A stretch of 64,000 nt of DNA from Comamonadaceae bacterium (GTDB taxonomy: Bacteria; Pseudomonadota; Gammaproteobacteria; Burkholderiales; Burkholderiaceae_C), in the NCBI GenBank assembly GCA_947373185.1, contig CANBWP010000008.1:37037-101036 (forward strand), in the 5' to 3' direction. The translations under genes were made by a program, and so were the position numbers. Under the pieces are notes generated by a model. It saw nothing but the letters and a program-made list of their open reading frames with translations, did not search any database and was not told where the DNA came from. Shown piece by piece: positions 25,796 to 37,266 of this stretch (positions are counted from its first letter, which is position 1; each line of letters opens with the position of its first letter).

Positions 25796-28700
25796 ATGAC
25801 CGATCTGTCAGCAGAATTCAAAGCCCTCGCCGAATACCGCCCCACCCACAAAGTTCGCTTCGTGACGGCGGCCAGTTTGTTCGATGGCCACGATGCGGCC
25901 ATCAACATCATGCGTCGCATTTTGCAAAGCATGGGCGCTGAGGTCATTCACTTGGGTCACAACCGGTCGGTCGATGAAGTGGTCACGGCCGCTTTGCAAG
26001 AAGACGCACAAGGCATTGCGATCAGCTCATACCAGGGCGGCCACGTGGAGTATTTCAAATACATGGTGGACTTGCTGCGCCAACGCGGCGGCGAACACAT
26101 TCAAGTCTTTGGTGGCGGTGGTGGTGTGATTGTTCCCGCCGAAATTCGCGAGCTGCATGCCTATGGCGTGGGCCGCATTTACAGCCCTGAAGACGGCCAG
26201 CGCATGGGCTTGGCCGGCATGATTGGCGAGATGGTGATGCGCTGCGACAAAGACATCAGCGCTTACGCGCCCAAAGATTTAAAAGCCATTCAAGGTGGCA
26301 CAGAGGCCAACTGGCGTTCCTTGTCACAACTCATCACCGTGCTGGAAAACGGCAACGCATCCGCCGACATGGTGGCCGCATTGCGCACCGAAGCCGCCAA
26401 GCACAAGGTCCCCGTGTTGGGCATCACGGGCACGGGCGGCGCTGGCAAATCGTCATTGACCGATGAACTGATTCGCCGTTTGCGTTTGGACCAAGGCGAC
26501 GACCTGCGCATTGCCGTGGTGTCGATCGATCCTTCACGCCGCAAGAGCGGTGGCGCTTTGCTGGGCGACCGCATTCGCATGAACGCCATCAACCCTTGGC
26601 GCAATGGCGCACGCGTGTTCATGCGCAGTTTGGCCACGCGCGACTTTGGCAGCGAGATTTCTGCGGCTTTGCCCGATGTGGTGGCCGCTTGCAAGGTGGC
26701 CGGCTTTGATGTGGTGGTGGTGGAAACGTCTGGCATTGGCCAAGGCGATGCCGCCATCGTGCCGCATGTGGATGTCCCGATGTACGTCATGACGCCCGAG
26801 TTTGGCGCTGCCAGCCAGTTGGAAAAAATCGACATGCTCGACTTTGCCGAGTTTGTGGCCATCAACAAGTTTGACCGCAAAGGCGCCAGCGATGCGCTGC
26901 GCGATGTGGCCAAACAAGTCCAGCGCAACAAAGAAGCTTGGACAGTGCCTACAGAACAGATGCCGGTGTTTGGCACCATGGCTGCGCGCTTCAACGACGA
27001 TGGCGTGACCGCCTTGTACCAAGCGCTCAAAGTGCGTTTGGGCGAGTTGGGTTTGAAACTCAAAGAAGGTTTGTTACCGCAAGTCGATGTGCGCCACAGC
27101 ACCAACCAAACGCCCGTCGTGCCGCCTGCACGTGCTCGCTATTTGGCAGAGATCACCGACACCGTGCGTGGCTACAAAAAACAAGCCCGCGCTCAAGCGC
27201 GCTTGGCCCGCGAAATTCAACAGCTGCGCGCTGCCGCTGTCATGCTAGAGGTGGACAAGCCCGGTCGCGCCAAAGCCTCTGAAGCCGCCATCGACCTGGC
27301 CGTTCGCCGCGAAGAAACGCAAGACCCTTCTGCCAAAAAACTTTTAGGCCAGTGGCCCGAAATGCAAAAAGCCTACGCTGGTGACGAATATGTTGTGAAG
27401 ATTCGCGACAAGGAAATTCGCACAGCACTCACCTCCAAGAGCTTGTCTGGCACCACCATTCGCAAAGTCTCTTTGCCGACCTATGAAGACCATGGCGAAA
27501 TTTTGAAATGGTTGATGTTGGACAACGTGCCTGGCAGCTTTCCTTACACCGCCGGCACCTTTGCCTTCAAACGTGAAGGCGAAGACCCCACCCGCATGTT
27601 TGCCGGCGAAGGCGATGCCTTTCGCACCAACACACGCTTCAAGCTCTTGAGCGAAGGCATGCCCGCCAAGCGTTTGTCAACCGCATTCGATTCAGTGACC
27701 TTGTACGGCAACGACCCCGCCCCCCGTCCCGACATCTACGGCAAAGTGGGCAACTCGGGTGTGAGCATTGCCACGCTGGACGACATGAAAGTCTTGTACG
27801 GCGGCTTTGACTTGTGCAACCCCAGCACCAGCGTGTCCATGACCATCAATGGCCCTGCCCCCTCCATCTTGGCCATGTTCATGAACACCGCCATTGATCA
27901 AAACTTGGAAAAGTTCAAAGCCGAAAACGGCCGAGATGCCACAGCGACCGAAGCCGCCAAAATTCGTGAATGGGTCTTGGCCAATGTGCGCGGTACCGTG
28001 CAAGCCGACATCTTGAAAGAAGACCAAGGTCAGAACACCTGCATCTTCAGCACCGAGTTCAGCTTGAAAGTGATGGGCGACATTGCACAGTACTTCGTCC
28101 ACAACGATGTGCGCAACTTCTACTCCGTGTCGATCAGCGGCTATCACATTGCTGAAGCGGGTGCCAACCCCATCAGCCAGCTGGCCTTCACGCTGTCCAA
28201 TGGCTTTACATTTGTAGAAGCCTACTTGGCGCGCGGCATGCACATCGATGACTTCGCGCCTAACTTAAGCTTCTTCTTCAGCAACGGCATGGACCCCGAG
28301 TACACCGTGCTGGGCCGCGTGGCACGCCGCATCTGGGCCGTGGCCATGAAGAACAAGTACGGCGCCAACGAGCGCAGCCAAAAGTTGAAGTACCACATTC
28401 AAACTTCAGGCCGGTCACTCCACGCGCAAGAAATTCAGTTCAACGACATTCGCACCACACTGCAAGCGCTGATTGCCATTTACGACAATTGCAACTCACT
28501 GCACACCAATGCGTTTGACGAAGCCATCACCACGCCCACCGAAGACAGTGTGCGCCGTGCCATGGCCATTCAGCTCATCATCAACCGCGAGTGGGGCTTG
28601 GCCAAAAACGAGAACCCCAACCAAGGCGCCTTCATCATTGAAGAGCTCACCGAGTTGGTCGAAGAAGCCGTGCTCACTGAGTTTGAAAAGATTGCAGACC

Positions 28701-29089
28701 GCGGCGGTGTGTTGGGCGCCATGGAAACCGGCTATCAGCGCGGCAAGATTCAAGACGAGTCCATGCACTACGAGATGCTCAAGCACACCGGCGAGTACCC
28801 CATCATTGGCGTCAACACTTTCCGCAACCCCAAAGGCGACGAAGTGCTAGAGAAGCTGGAATTGGCCCGCTCCACCGATGACGAGAAGAAATCTCAACTC
28901 GATCGTTTGCATGCCTTCCATGCCAAGCACGCCAAAGAATCGCCCGCCATGTTGGCCCGCCTGCAACAAGCGGTCATTCACAATGACAACGTGTTTGAAG
29001 TGCTGATGGACGCCGTGCGCGTTTGCTCATTGGGTCAAATTACCAACGCCCTCTTCGAAGTGGGTGGTCAGTACCGACGCAACATGTAA
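25796..29089 (+). CDS. icmF: Fused isobutyryl-CoA mutase/G-protein chaperone IcmF
   Basis: 1,097 residues, the length of IcmF. Domain order: B12-binding domain (about 20-150, with [11 protein letters not shown] at 29-39 and [14 protein letters not shown]); MeaI-like GTPase (about 200-450, with Walker [10 protein letters not shown] near 211 and NKFD near 356); linker; then the mutase barrel (about 550-1090, with [20 protein letters not shown] and [11 protein letters not shown]). The [13 protein letters not shown] signature separates it from methylmalonyl-CoA mutase. It interconverts isobutyryl-CoA and butyryl-CoA (in some bacteria also isovaleryl/pivalyl-CoA), with the G domain loading and guarding adenosylcobalamin. 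Role: branched-chain acyl-CoA metabolism. Confidence 0.96.
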   Translation: MTDLSAEFKALAEYRPTHKVRFVTAASLFDGHDAAINIMRRILQSMGAEVIHLGHNRSVDEVVTAALQEDAQGIAISSYQGGHVEYFKYMVDLLRQRGGEHIQVFGGGGGVIVPAEIRELHAYGVGRIYSPEDGQRMGLAGMIGEMVMRCDKDISAYAPKDLKAIQGGTEANWRSLSQLITVLENGNASADMVAALRTEAAKHKVPVLGITGTGGAGKSSLTDELIRRLRLDQGDDLRIAVVSIDPSRRKSGGALLGDRIRMNAINPWRNGARVFMRSLATRDFGSEISAALPDVVAACKVAGFDVVVVETSGIGQGDAAIVPHVDVPMYVMTPEFGAASQLEKIDMLDFAEFVAINKFDRKGASDALRDVAKQVQRNKEAWTVPTEQMPVFGTMAARFNDDGVTALYQALKVRLGELGLKLKEGLLPQVDVRHSTNQTPVVPPARARYLAEITDTVRGYKKQARAQARLAREIQQLRAAAVMLEVDKPGRAKASEAAIDLAVRREETQDPSAKKLLGQWPEMQKAYAGDEYVVKIRDKEIRTALTSKSLSGTTIRKVSLPTYEDHGEILKWLMLDNVPGSFPYTAGTFAFKREGEDPTRMFAGEGDAFRTNTRFKLLSEGMPAKRLSTAFDSVTLYGNDPAPRPDIYGKVGNSGVSIATLDDMKVLYGGFDLCNPSTSVSMTINGPAPSILAMFMNTAIDQNLEKFKAENGRDATATEAAKIREWVLANVRGTVQADILKEDQGQNTCIFSTEFSLKVMGDIAQYFVHNDVRNFYSVSISGYHIAEAGANPISQLAFTLSNGFTFVEAYLARGMHIDDFAPNLSFFFSNGMDPEYTVLGRVARRIWAVAMKNKYGANERSQKLKYHIQTSGRSLHAQEIQFNDIRTTLQALIAIYDNCNSLHTNAFDEAITTPTEDSVRRAMAIQLIINREWGLAKNENPNQGAFIIEELTELVEEAVLTEFEKIADRGGVLGAMETGYQRGKIQDESMHYEMLKHTGEYPIIGVNTFRNPKGDEVLEKLELARSTDDEKKSQLDRLHAFHAKHAKESPAMLARLQQAVIHNDNVFEVLMDAVRVCSLGQITNALFEVGGQYRRNM

Positions 29090-29097
29090 ATCTGCAG

Positions 29098-29139
29098 GCA
29101 GGACTTCAGCTGAGCCAGCGTTTCAGCTGAAAACCCTGC
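29098..29139 (+). terminator. Hairpin after icmF, possible terminator
   Basis: GCAGG (29098-29102) and TTCAGCTGA (29105-29113) pair with TCAGCTGAA (29123-29131) and CCTGC (29135-29139), with small mismatches between the two blocks. Only scattered T residues follow, so termination is possible but not certain. Confidence 0.45.
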
Positions 29140-29178
29140 TGATTTACTTTGCTTTCTAGTTTGTGCGACATTACGCGC

Positions 29179-30138
29179 ATGAACATTCTTTTCATCGTTG
29201 ACCCCCTCGCGTCTTTCAACACCAAGAAGGACACCAGCTTTGCCATGATGCGTGAGGCCCAACAACGCGGCCACCGCGTGAGCGCCTGCGAAGTGCCGCA
29301 CATTCAATGGCAACAAGGCGAGTGCGTCAAAGCGCTGGTGCAGGACCTGCACTTGACGGGTGATGCACAGGCTTGGTTTGAAGTGAAGGCAACGCGCCAG
29401 GCATGGCTCAAAGACTTTGACGCCGTTTTGATGCGCAAAGACCCACCCTTTGATTCCGAGTTTTTTTACGCCACGCACCTGCTCAGCCAAGCCGAGCGCG
29501 AAGGTGCCAAGGTGTTCAACAAACCAGAAGCCTTGCGCAATCACCCCGAAAAACTGGCCATCATGGAATTCCCCCAATTCATTGGGCCCACCTTGGTGAC
29601 GCGCTCAGCGGATGCCATCAAAGCGTTTCATGCAGAGCACCAAGACATCATCTTGAAACCCCTCGATGGCATGGGGGGCATGGGCATTTTTCGAGTGGGC
29701 ACCGATGGCATGAATTTGGGCGCCATCATTGAAACTTTGAACTTAGACGGTGCGCAATCGGTCATGGTGCAAAAGTTCTTGCCGGCCATCGCTCAGGGTG
29801 ACAAACGCGTTTTGATCATTGGTGGCCAACCCGTGCCCTTCTGTTTGGCGCGCATACCGCAAGGCGGCGAAGTGCGCGGCAATTTGGCCGCAGGCGGCAA
29901 GGGGGTGGCGCAGCCTTTGAACGACAACGACCGCGCCATCGCAGAAAGTGTGGGCGCAGTCCTAGCGCCGCGGGGTTTACTGTTAATTGGCCTCGATGTG
30001 ATCGGCACGAACGTGACCGAAATCAATGTCACCAGCCCCACCTGTTTCCAAGAAATATTTGATCAAACGGGTTGTGATGTGGCGTCGATTTACATGGACG
30101 CACTCGAAGCTGCCGTCAAAGCAACACCCCGTCCCTGA
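29179..30138 (+). CDS. gshB: Glutathione synthase
   Basis: Read from the ATG at 29179, 319 residues; ten further in-frame codons upstream lack a binding site. The start MNILFIVDPLASFNTKKDTS is the family N-terminus. The ATP-grasp region has ILKPLDGMGGMGIFRV (about 157-172) and the end NVTSPTCFQEIF. It joins gamma-glutamylcysteine and glycine. gshA is not in the window. The gene's last 23 bases overlap the convergent amidotransferase gene. Confidence 0.96.
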   Translation: MNILFIVDPLASFNTKKDTSFAMMREAQQRGHRVSACEVPHIQWQQGECVKALVQDLHLTGDAQAWFEVKATRQAWLKDFDAVLMRKDPPFDSEFFYATHLLSQAEREGAKVFNKPEALRNHPEKLAIMEFPQFIGPTLVTRSADAIKAFHAEHQDIILKPLDGMGGMGIFRVGTDGMNLGAIIETLNLDGAQSVMVQKFLPAIAQGDKRVLIIGGQPVPFCLARIPQGGEVRGNLAAGGKGVAQPLNDNDRAIAESVGAVLAPRGLLLIGLDVIGTNVTEINVTSPTCFQEIFDQTGCDVASIYMDALEAAVKATPRP

Positions 30139-30877
30139 ACACCATCACCTCGCCGGGCACGAACGCTGTCCATGGCTCGTCAAGGGTGAGCGGCGCTGTG
30201 ACCACCACCGCCACGCGGTCGGTGGGGTTGGTCTGCTCGGCAAAATTCACCTGCACATCTTCATCTTTCAAGGTGGCCGTTTTGAACGGAAACTTTCGCA
30301 GCACATAGTGCAAATTGGTGCTGGCATGCGCCCACAGGGCTTGGCCATTGGACAGTAAAAAATTGAAGGTGCCGTGCTTTGAAATGTGCGGCACCAGCTC
30401 TTTCAACGTCAAGGTGAGTTCTTCGACACTGGGCACCGACGCATGCGACTTAGACAGCTCTTGCATGAGCCAGCAAAACGCAAGTTCGCTGTCGGTTTGG
30501 CCCACAGGATGAAAGCTGCCATGCAGGCGCGGATGGAAGTTTTCTAAATTGCCGTTGTGCGCAAACACCCAATAACGCCCCCACAACTCACGCACAAACG
30601 GATGGCAGTTCTCAAGCGAGACCACGCCTTGCGTCGCTTTTCGAATGTGCGCAATGACGTTCTGACTCTTGATGGGATAGCGCCTGATGAGCTCGGCCAC
30701 AGGCGACTTGCTGGCCTCTTGGTGGTCTACAAAATGCCGAACCCCCGCACCCTCAAAAAAAGCAATGCCCCAACCATCTGAATGATGATCGGTGACACCG
30801 CCCCTTTGAGAAAAGCCACTGAAACTGAAGGTGGCGTCGGTGGGCGTGTTGCAATTCATGCCCAAGAGTTGGCACAT
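30116..30877 (-). CDS. Class II glutamine amidotransferase (YafJ-like)
   Basis: Read from the ATG at 30877, so that the cysteine of MCQLLGMN becomes the N-terminal nucleophile after methionine removal; longer starts would bury it. The 253-residue protein is a stand-alone Ntn-type glutaminase domain: HSDGWGIAFFEG (about 31-42), HIRKATQG, HPFVRELWGRYWVFAHNGNL. No synthase domain is attached. Relatives YafJ and EgtC hydrolyse a gamma-glutamyl amide bond, but the partner and substrate here are unknown. It lies 49 bases after glcB on the same strand and overlaps gshB at its 3' end; a link to glutathione is only suggestive. Confidence 0.88.
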   Translation of the reverse strand: MCQLLGMNCNTPTDATFSFSGFSQRGGVTDHHSDGWGIAFFEGAGVRHFVDHQEASKSPVAELIRRYPIKSQNVIAHIRKATQGVVSLENCHPFVRELWGRYWVFAHNGNLENFHPRLHGSFHPVGQTDSELAFCWLMQELSKSHASVPSVEELTLTLKELVPHISKHGTFNFLLSNGQALWAHASTNLHYVLRKFPFKTATLKDEDVQVNFAEQTNPTDRVAVVVTAPLTLDEPWTAFVPGEVMVFRDGVLL

Positions 30878-30895
30878 GTCTAAGCCTTGTTCAAG

Positions 30896-30916
30896 GGCGG
30901 CCAACAGCTGGCCGCC
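30896..30916 (-). other. GC-rich hairpin between glcB and the amidotransferase
   Basis: An eight-base stem (GGCGGCCA with TGGCCGCC) with a five-base loop, and no U-run. A second small palindrome (CCTTG-TT-CAAGG, 30884-30895) adjoins it. They could attenuate or process a shared transcript. Confidence 0.4.
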
Positions 30917-30926
30917 TTGAAAGAGT

Positions 30927-33158
30927 TTAGCCTGCCTTGACCTTCAAACGCCAGGCGTGCAACAAAGGCTCGGTGTAACCGCTGGGTTGCTCTTTGCCTT
31001 TGAAGACCAAATCGCAAGCCGCTTGGTAGGCCTTGGAGCTTTTGAAGTTGCCCGCCATTTTTTGATACAACGGGTCGCCTGCATTTTGTTGATCCACCAC
31101 GGCCGCCATGCGCTCCATGGTGGCTTTGACTTGGGCTTGGGTGACCACGCCATGCGCCAGCCAGTTGGCAATGTGCTGACTGCTGATGCGCAGGGTGGCA
31201 CGGTCTTCCATCAGGCCCACGCCATGAATGTCCGGCACTTTAGAGCAACCCACACCTTGGTCCACCCAACGCACCACATAGCCCAAGATGCCTTGTGCGT
31301 TGTTGTCAAGTTCGTCTTGCTTGTCCTTCGCCGTCCACTCCGCGGCTTGCGCTGGCGTGACCACGGGGAACTGCAACAACTTGCTGAGTGTTTCTTCGCG
31401 CATCGCCTTGGCGTCTTGCTTGCTGATGGCTTTTTCCATCTGCTTTTGCAATGCAGGCACGTTCACTTGGTGATAGTGCATGGCATGCAAAGTGGCTGCG
31501 GTGGGGCTAGGCACCCAGGCGGTATTGGCGCCCGCATGGGGGTGTGCAATTTTTTGTTTCAGCATGTCGGCCATCAAATCGGGCATGGCCCACATGCCCT
31601 TGCCAATTTGCGCACGTCCGCGCAGTCCAGCTTGCAAGCCAACGGCCACGTTGGCTTTTTCGTAGGCACCCAACCAAGTGCTGCCCTTGATGTCGCCCTT
31701 GCGCATGACGGGGCCGGCCAACATGCAAGTGTGCATTTCGTCGCCGGTGCGGTCCAAGAAGCCGGTGTTGATGAAGGCCACGCGCGACTTGGCTGCCGCA
31801 ATGCACGCGGCCAAGTTGGCGCTGGTGCGGCGCTCTTCGTCCATGATGCCCAGCTTCACAGTCGAGGGCTTCAAGCCCAAGACTTTTTCAACACGACCGA
31901 ACAAGGTGTCGGCAAAGCCCACTTCTTTGGGACCGTGCATTTTGGGTTTCACGATGTACACGCTGCCTGTGCGACTGTTGCGGAAATCGGCACCCTTCTT
32001 TTTCTGCAGGTCCACCATGGCACAAGTGGTGGTGATCATGGCGTCCATGATGCCTTCTGGAATTTCTTTTTGCGTGCCGTCTGCTGCGTTGTACAAAATG
32101 GCAGGGTTGGTCATGAGGTGACCCACATTGCGCACGAACAACAAAGAACGGCCATGCAACACTTCGTGACCTTTGCCGCTGGGCTTGGTGTACACGCGGT
32201 CGCCATTCAAGGTGCGCTTGAATGTTTTGCCGACCTTTTGCACTTCTTCTGCCAACGTGCCTTGCAAGATGCCCAGCCAATTGCTGTAGGCCAAGACTTT
32301 GTCTTCAGCATCCACGGCAGCCACCGAGTCTTCCAAGTCAAGAATGGTGGACAAGGCAGACTCGGCCACCAAATCAGAAACACCTGCGGGGTCTGTTTTG
32401 CCAATGGGGTGTGAGGTGTTGATTTGCAAATCGAGGTGCAAACCGTTGTGTTTGAACAGCAAGGCGGTGGGCGCTTTGGCATCGCCTTGGAAACCCACAA
32501 ATTGTTTGGCATCGGCCAAAGTGGTGGCGCCCGACTTCAGGCTGACCACCAACTTGCCACCCTTCACGCTGTAACCCGTGCTGTCAATGTGCGAACCCTT
32601 CTTCAAAGGCGCGCAACGGTCCAGCACATAGCGGCAGTACTCAATCACTTTCGCGCCGCGCTTGGGGTTGTAGCCTGTGCCTTTTTCGCAGCCATCGGCT
32701 TCGCTCAATGCGTCGGTGCCATACAAGGCATCGTACAAAGAACCCCAACGTGCGTTGGCGGCATTCAAGGCATAGCGCGCATTCAAAATAGGCACCACCA
32801 ACTGAGGACCCGCCAACACCGCCAATTCGGCATCCACATGTTGTGTGGTGGCTTTGGGGCTCTTAGGCTCTGGCACCAAATAACCAATGGCCGACAAATG
32901 TTTGCGATAGGCCTTCATGGCTTTGGCGTCACTCACAGGGCCGGGGTTGGCGGTGTGCCAGCTGTCCATTGCCAATTGAATGCGATCACGCTCCGCCAAC
33001 AAGGCGATGTTTTGCGGCGCCAAGTCTTTCACGATGGCATCAAAGCCCGACCAAAACGCCTTGCTCTTCACGCCGACAGCGGGCAAGACCTGGTCTTCAA
33101 TGAAACGATACAAGGGGGTGGCCACGTGCAGGCCGTGAATGCTGGTGCGTTGGGTCAT
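30927..33158 (-). CDS. glcB: Malate synthase G
   Basis: 743 residues, much longer than malate synthase A (about 530). G-isoform features include [16 protein letters not shown] (about 273-288), [14 protein letters not shown] with conserved basic residues, [13 protein letters not shown] (about 449-461), and the C-terminal [16 protein letters not shown]. It condenses glyoxylate with acetyl-CoA to malate in the glyoxylate/glycolate route. No isocitrate lyase or glc operon genes are in the window. The ATG at 33158 has AGAGG upstream. It is divergent from the CoA-transferase across 217 bases. Confidence 0.97.
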   Translation of the reverse strand: MTQRTSIHGLHVATPLYRFIEDQVLPAVGVKSKAFWSGFDAIVKDLAPQNIALLAERDRIQLAMDSWHTANPGPVSDAKAMKAYRKHLSAIGYLVPEPKSPKATTQHVDAELAVLAGPQLVVPILNARYALNAANARWGSLYDALYGTDALSEADGCEKGTGYNPKRGAKVIEYCRYVLDRCAPLKKGSHIDSTGYSVKGGKLVVSLKSGATTLADAKQFVGFQGDAKAPTALLFKHNGLHLDLQINTSHPIGKTDPAGVSDLVAESALSTILDLEDSVAAVDAEDKVLAYSNWLGILQGTLAEEVQKVGKTFKRTLNGDRVYTKPSGKGHEVLHGRSLLFVRNVGHLMTNPAILYNAADGTQKEIPEGIMDAMITTTCAMVDLQKKKGADFRNSRTGSVYIVKPKMHGPKEVGFADTLFGRVEKVLGLKPSTVKLGIMDEERRTSANLAACIAAAKSRVAFINTGFLDRTGDEMHTCMLAGPVMRKGDIKGSTWLGAYEKANVAVGLQAGLRGRAQIGKGMWAMPDLMADMLKQKIAHPHAGANTAWVPSPTAATLHAMHYHQVNVPALQKQMEKAISKQDAKAMREETLSKLLQFPVVTPAQAAEWTAKDKQDELDNNAQGILGYVVRWVDQGVGCSKVPDIHGVGLMEDRATLRISSQHIANWLAHGVVTQAQVKATMERMAAVVDQQNAGDPLYQKMAGNFKSSKAYQAACDLVFKGKEQPSGYTEPLLHAWRLKVKAG

Positions 33159-33375
33159 AGGTGCCTCTTCTGAAAATCAACATCAAACTGGGAGTGCAAG
33201 GCCACGCCGGCACTTGCTATCAAGGACCCTCACTTTATTCGATGTTTCAGGGTTTATAAATCAGACAAATATCCTATAACTTGTGACTTTTTTGCAAAGA
33301 TACAACGCTGTTTCACCCAAAAATAGAGAAAATACAGCGCAAAGCTTCCTTCCAACCTTGAAAGTGGACAGCCCC

Positions 33376-34572
33376 ATGAGCAGCTCTCAGCCTCTCCCCT
33401 ACGAAGGCATTCGGGTGGTCGAATTCACCCACATGGTGATGGGCCCCACCTGCGGCATGGTGTTGGCCGACCTGGGTGCCGAGGTCATCAAAGTCGAGAC
33501 CATCGGCCATGGCCGAGAGGGCGACAGCACCCGCCAATTGATTGGCTCTGGCGCTGGCTTTTTCCCGCTCTTCAATCGCAACAAAAAAAGTCTGGCCCTT
33601 GATTTACAAACCGCCGAGGGCAAGGAGGCTGCCCTGCGTTTGATTGCCACGGCCGACATCGTGAGCGAGAACTTCAAGGCTGGCACCATGCAAAAGCTGG
33701 GGCTCGATTACGAAACCTTGAAGCGACTCAACCCACGGCTCATTTACGTGTCCCTCAAAGGTTTTCTGCCGGGCCCTTATGAGCACCGCACCGCGCTGGA
33801 CGAAGTGGTGCAAATGATGGGCGGCCTGGCCTACATGACCGGTCGACCGGGTGACCCCTTGCGCGCAGGCGCGAGCGTGAACGACATCATGGGCGGCATG
33901 TTTGGCGCCATGGGCGCCATGGCGGCCTTGGCGCAACGCGCACAAACAGGTGCAGGCCAAGAGGTGCAAAGCGCCCTGTTTGAAAACAACGTGCTGCTGG
34001 TGGCACAGCACATGCTGCAGTACCAAGTCACGGGCAAAGCGGCCATGCCCATGCCAGCGCGCATTTCGGCTTGGGCCATCTACGATGTGTTTGAAGTCAA
34101 AGACGGCGAGCAAATTTTCTTGGCGGTGGTCAGCGACACCGCTTGGAATGTGTTTTGCGAGGTCTTTGAATTTGCCGACCTGTTGGCAGACGAGCGGCTG
34201 TCATCCAACAACGCCCGGGTCAGGGCGCGCGAGTGGCTCATTCCCTTGTTGCGCGAACGATTGCGCGTTCATTCGTCAGCGCATTTGAGCGCGGTGTTTG
34301 AACAAAATGCCTTGCCTTATGCGCCCATCACTGCACCACACGAATTGCTGGACGACGCCCACTTGAGAGCCACAGGGGGCTTGGCGCCGCTCACCCTCGA
34401 CAACGGTCAAAGCATTCAAACCGTATTGCTGCCCATCACCCTGAACCATGAACGCTTGAAAGTCCGCCTGCCAGTGCCCAAACTGGGCGAACACAACACG
34501 GACATCTTGCGAAGCCTGGGTTACAGCGATGCGCAAATTGCGCAATTGGGCGCACCGCTGAATCAGCCCTGA
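33376..34572 (+). CDS. CaiB/BaiF family (class III) CoA-transferase
   Basis: Read from the ATG at 33376, 398 residues. The N-terminal fold has IRVVEFTHMVMGPTCGMVLADLGAEVIKVE (first part about 11-28). NRNKKSLALDLQTAEGK (about 64-80) and SVNDIMGGMFGAMGAMAALAQR follow. The catalytic aspartate is probably that in TALDEVVQMMGG, about residue 144. The family moves CoA between carboxylic acids by ping-pong-free chemistry at an aspartyl mixed anhydride. No partner oxidative genes lie beside it, so the acid is unknown. It is followed by a LysR gene in the same direction after 23 bases. Confidence 0.92.
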   Translation: MSSSQPLPYEGIRVVEFTHMVMGPTCGMVLADLGAEVIKVETIGHGREGDSTRQLIGSGAGFFPLFNRNKKSLALDLQTAEGKEAALRLIATADIVSENFKAGTMQKLGLDYETLKRLNPRLIYVSLKGFLPGPYEHRTALDEVVQMMGGLAYMTGRPGDPLRAGASVNDIMGGMFGAMGAMAALAQRAQTGAGQEVQSALFENNVLLVAQHMLQYQVTGKAAMPMPARISAWAIYDVFEVKDGEQIFLAVVSDTAWNVFCEVFEFADLLADERLSSNNARVRAREWLIPLLRERLRVHSSAHLSAVFEQNALPYAPITAPHELLDDAHLRATGGLAPLTLDNGQSIQTVLLPITLNHERLKVRLPVPKLGEHNTDILRSLGYSDAQIAQLGAPLNQP

Positions 34573-34595
34573 ACCCAGATTGAACGAGGCAGAAC

Positions 34596-35528
34596 ATGGA
34601 CAAACTCAAAGTATTTGAATCCTTTGTCTCGGTGGCCACCCGGGGCAGCCTGAGTGCAGCGGCGCGCGCGGAAGGCGTTGCGCCCGCCATCATGGGGCGG
34701 CGCTTGGATGCCCTCGAGTCGCACCTGGGCGTTAAGTTGCTGCTGCGTACCACACGGCGCATCAGCCTGACGCACGAGGGCAGCGCATTTTTGGAAAACT
34801 GCCAACGGCTGCTCAGCGATGTGGCCAATGCAGAAGACAGCGTTTCGGCTGGCGGCCTCAAAGCCAGCGGCCACCTGCGCATCACAGCACCTGCCGGCTT
34901 TGGTCGACGCCATGTGGCGCCTTTGGCCCCGCTGTTCCATGCGCAAAACCCAGATGTCAAAATTTCTTTGAACCTGAGTGATCGCGTCATTGACCTGGCT
35001 GCCGAAGGCTTTGACTTTGCGGTGCGGGTGGGCGATCTGCCAGATTCGTCCTTGGTCAGTGTGCGTTTGGCCGACAACAGGCGCCTGTGTGTGGCGACAC
35101 CGGCCTATTTGTCCCAACATGGCATGCCGCAACACCCCTCCGAGTTGCTTCAACACAGCTGCCTGACGCTGTCGAGCGACGCCTCGCAAACCCGGGGCTG
35201 GGCCTTCAAAGTGGCCGCCAGCGACAACACGGAAGGCCATGAGGTGATTCATCTGCGACCCCATGGCCCGCTCGACTGCTCGGATGGTCAGGTTTTGCAC
35301 AGTTGGTGCTTGGCCGGCATGGGCATTGCCTGGCGCAGCACCTGGGAGGTCGAAAACGACATCCAATCGGGTCAATTGGTCGAGGTTTTGGCCGATTTTG
35401 CAGCCCCACCCAATGGCATTTACGGCGTTTTTCCGCAGCGCAAGCACCTGCCCCTGCGTTTGCGACTTTGGATCGACTTTTTAAAGCATCACTACAGTCT
35501 GCCCGCAACTTGGCAAAGCGCCCCGTAA
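34596..35528 (+). CDS. LysR-family transcriptional regulator
   Basis: 310 residues: N-terminal winged HTH (about 1-60; MDKLKVFESFVSVATRGSLS, EGVAPAIMGRRLDALESHLG) and the periplasmic-binding-like effector domain (about 90-300). The wording RISLTHEGSAFLENCQRLL and DLAAEGFDFAVRVGDLPDSSLV is typical of the CrgA/DsdC-like LysR branch. It is co-directional with the CoA-transferase and could be co-transcribed, an unusual arrangement since LysR genes usually diverge from targets. Its stop TAA also forms part of the likely argS -10 element. Effector unknown. Confidence 0.93.
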   Translation: MDKLKVFESFVSVATRGSLSAAARAEGVAPAIMGRRLDALESHLGVKLLLRTTRRISLTHEGSAFLENCQRLLSDVANAEDSVSAGGLKASGHLRITAPAGFGRRHVAPLAPLFHAQNPDVKISLNLSDRVIDLAAEGFDFAVRVGDLPDSSLVSVRLADNRRLCVATPAYLSQHGMPQHPSELLQHSCLTLSSDASQTRGWAFKVAASDNTEGHEVIHLRPHGPLDCSDGQVLHSWCLAGMGIAWRSTWEVENDIQSGQLVEVLADFAAPPNGIYGVFPQRKHLPLRLRLWIDFLKHHYSLPATWQSAP

Positions 35529-35531
35529 AAT
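35526..35531 (+). promoter_or_regulatory. Candidate -10 element of argS
   Basis: TAAAAT lies only six bases before the argS ATG at 35538, with GGGGG between. Transcription from it would begin at or near the start codon, giving a leaderless or very short leader. I see no good -35, so this is tentative. Confidence 0.3.
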
Positions 35532-35537
35532 CGGGGG

Positions 35538-37223
35538 ATGCTTCAAGCCAAACAAGAATTACTCTCGGCCCTCGCCGCCGAACTCGAACGCCTGCACACC
35601 GGTGCCGGTGCCAAAGCCGCTTTTGAATCGCCCAAGGTGGCCGCCCATGGCGATTTGGCCTGCACGGCCGCCATGCACTTGGCCAAACCTTTGGGTCAAA
35701 ACCCCAGACAGGTGGGCGAAGCTTTGCGCACCGCGCTCATGGCCACGCCTGCTTTTGGCCAATGGGTTGAAAGCATCGACATTGCAGGCCCCGGCTTTTT
35801 GAACCTCAAACTCAAGCCCAGCGCCAAACAAGCGGTGGTCAAAGAAGTGCTGCATGCGGCATCGTGCTTTGGCAAACAAGCCGAGCGCCATGAAAAAGTG
35901 TTGGTGGAGTTTGTATCGGCCAATCCCACAGGTCCCTTGCACGTGGGCCACGGCCGACAAGCGGCTTTGGGCGATGCCATTTGCAATTTGTTTGCCACGC
36001 AAGGTTGGAACGTTTACCGCGAGTTTTATTACAACGATGCGGGCGTGCAAATCAACACCTTGGCCACGTCCACGCAATTGCGCGCGCAAGGTTTCAAGCC
36101 CGGTGATGCACAGTGGCCCAGCGGCGAAAATGCAGCCGCCTACAACGGTGACTACATCCAAGACATTGCGCAAGATTTCTTGGCGAAGAAAACCGTCAAG
36201 TCCGACGACCGCGAATTTACCGGCAGTGGCGACCTCAACGATTTGAACGGCATGCGCGAATTTGCGGTGGCCTATTTGCGCCACGAGCAAGACCTCGACT
36301 TGAAAGCCTTCGACGTCAAGTTTGACAACTACTACCTCGAGTCCAGCCTCTACACCAGCGGCCGTGTCGACAGCACTGTTCAAAAATTACAAGAAGCCGG
36401 CAAGACCTACGAGCAAGACGGCGCGCTGTGGCTCAAGTCGACCGACTACGGTGACGACAAAGACCGCGTGATGCGCAAAGGCGACGGCACCTACACCTAC
36501 TTTGTGCCCGATGTGGCGTATCACATTACCAAATGGGAGCGCGGCTTTACCAAGGTCGTCAACATTCAAGGCACCGACCACCACGGCACCATCGCGCGCG
36601 TGCGCGCAGGCTTGCAAGCCGCTGGCGTGGGCATTCCCGAGGACTACCCCGACTACGTGCTGCACACCATGGTGCGCGTGATGCGCGGTGGCGTCGAGGT
36701 CAAAATTTCCAAACGCGCGGGCAGCTACGTCACGCTGCGTGACCTGATTGAATGGACCAGCAAAGACGCCGTGCGCTTCTTCTTGCTCAGCCGCAAGCCC
36801 GACACCGAGTATGTGTTTGACATCGATTTGGCCTTGGCCAAAAACAATGACAACCCGGTTTACTACGTGCAATATGCACACGCGCGCATTCACTCCATCT
36901 TGCGCACCTGGGGCGGCGATGTGGCCAGTTTGGCCAAAGCCGATGTGTCCAGCCTTGAAAATCCAAAGGCACAAGCCCTGATGTTGCTCTTGGCCAAGTA
37001 CCCCGAAATGCTCACCGCAGCCGCACAAGATTTTGCGCCCCACGATGTGACGTTCTATCTGCGTGATTTGGCGGCAAGCTATCACAGCTACTACGATGCC
37101 GAGCGCATTTTGGTGGACGATGAAAATCAAAAACTGGCGCGCCTGGCTTTGGTTGCAGCTTGTGCACAAGTCTTGCAAAATGGCCTGAAGATTTTGGGTG
37201 TGTCCGCACCCGAACAAATGTGA
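35538..37223 (+). CDS. argS: Arginyl-tRNA synthetase
   Basis: 561 residues, class I synthetase. The HIGH motif appears as [11 protein letters not shown] (about 132-142) and the KMSKS loop as [14 protein letters not shown] (about 390-403); the degenerate second motif is normal for this enzyme. An N-terminal Add1 domain (about 10-95) and C-terminal DALR anticodon-binding helical bundle (about 440-561, [13 protein letters not shown]) are present. It charges tRNA-Arg. The start follows the LysR stop by nine bases. Confidence 0.97.
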   Translation: MLQAKQELLSALAAELERLHTGAGAKAAFESPKVAAHGDLACTAAMHLAKPLGQNPRQVGEALRTALMATPAFGQWVESIDIAGPGFLNLKLKPSAKQAVVKEVLHAASCFGKQAERHEKVLVEFVSANPTGPLHVGHGRQAALGDAICNLFATQGWNVYREFYYNDAGVQINTLATSTQLRAQGFKPGDAQWPSGENAAAYNGDYIQDIAQDFLAKKTVKSDDREFTGSGDLNDLNGMREFAVAYLRHEQDLDLKAFDVKFDNYYLESSLYTSGRVDSTVQKLQEAGKTYEQDGALWLKSTDYGDDKDRVMRKGDGTYTYFVPDVAYHITKWERGFTKVVNIQGTDHHGTIARVRAGLQAAGVGIPEDYPDYVLHTMVRVMRGGVEVKISKRAGSYVTLRDLIEWTSKDAVRFFLLSRKPDTEYVFDIDLALAKNNDNPVYYVQYAHARIHSILRTWGGDVASLAKADVSSLENPKAQALMLLLAKYPEMLTAAAQDFAPHDVTFYLRDLAASYHSYYDAERILVDDENQKLARLALVAACAQVLQNGLKILGVSAPEQM

Positions 37224-37266
37224 TTTTTCTATCGACTTTGAACTTACCCTGAGAACTGCGTCCACC

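Noticed and set aside
30957..32414. A 485-codon open frame on plus opposite glcB
   Set aside because: It lies entirely antisense to a clear malate synthase G, has no recognisable domain, and is the usual mirror of a GC-rich gene.
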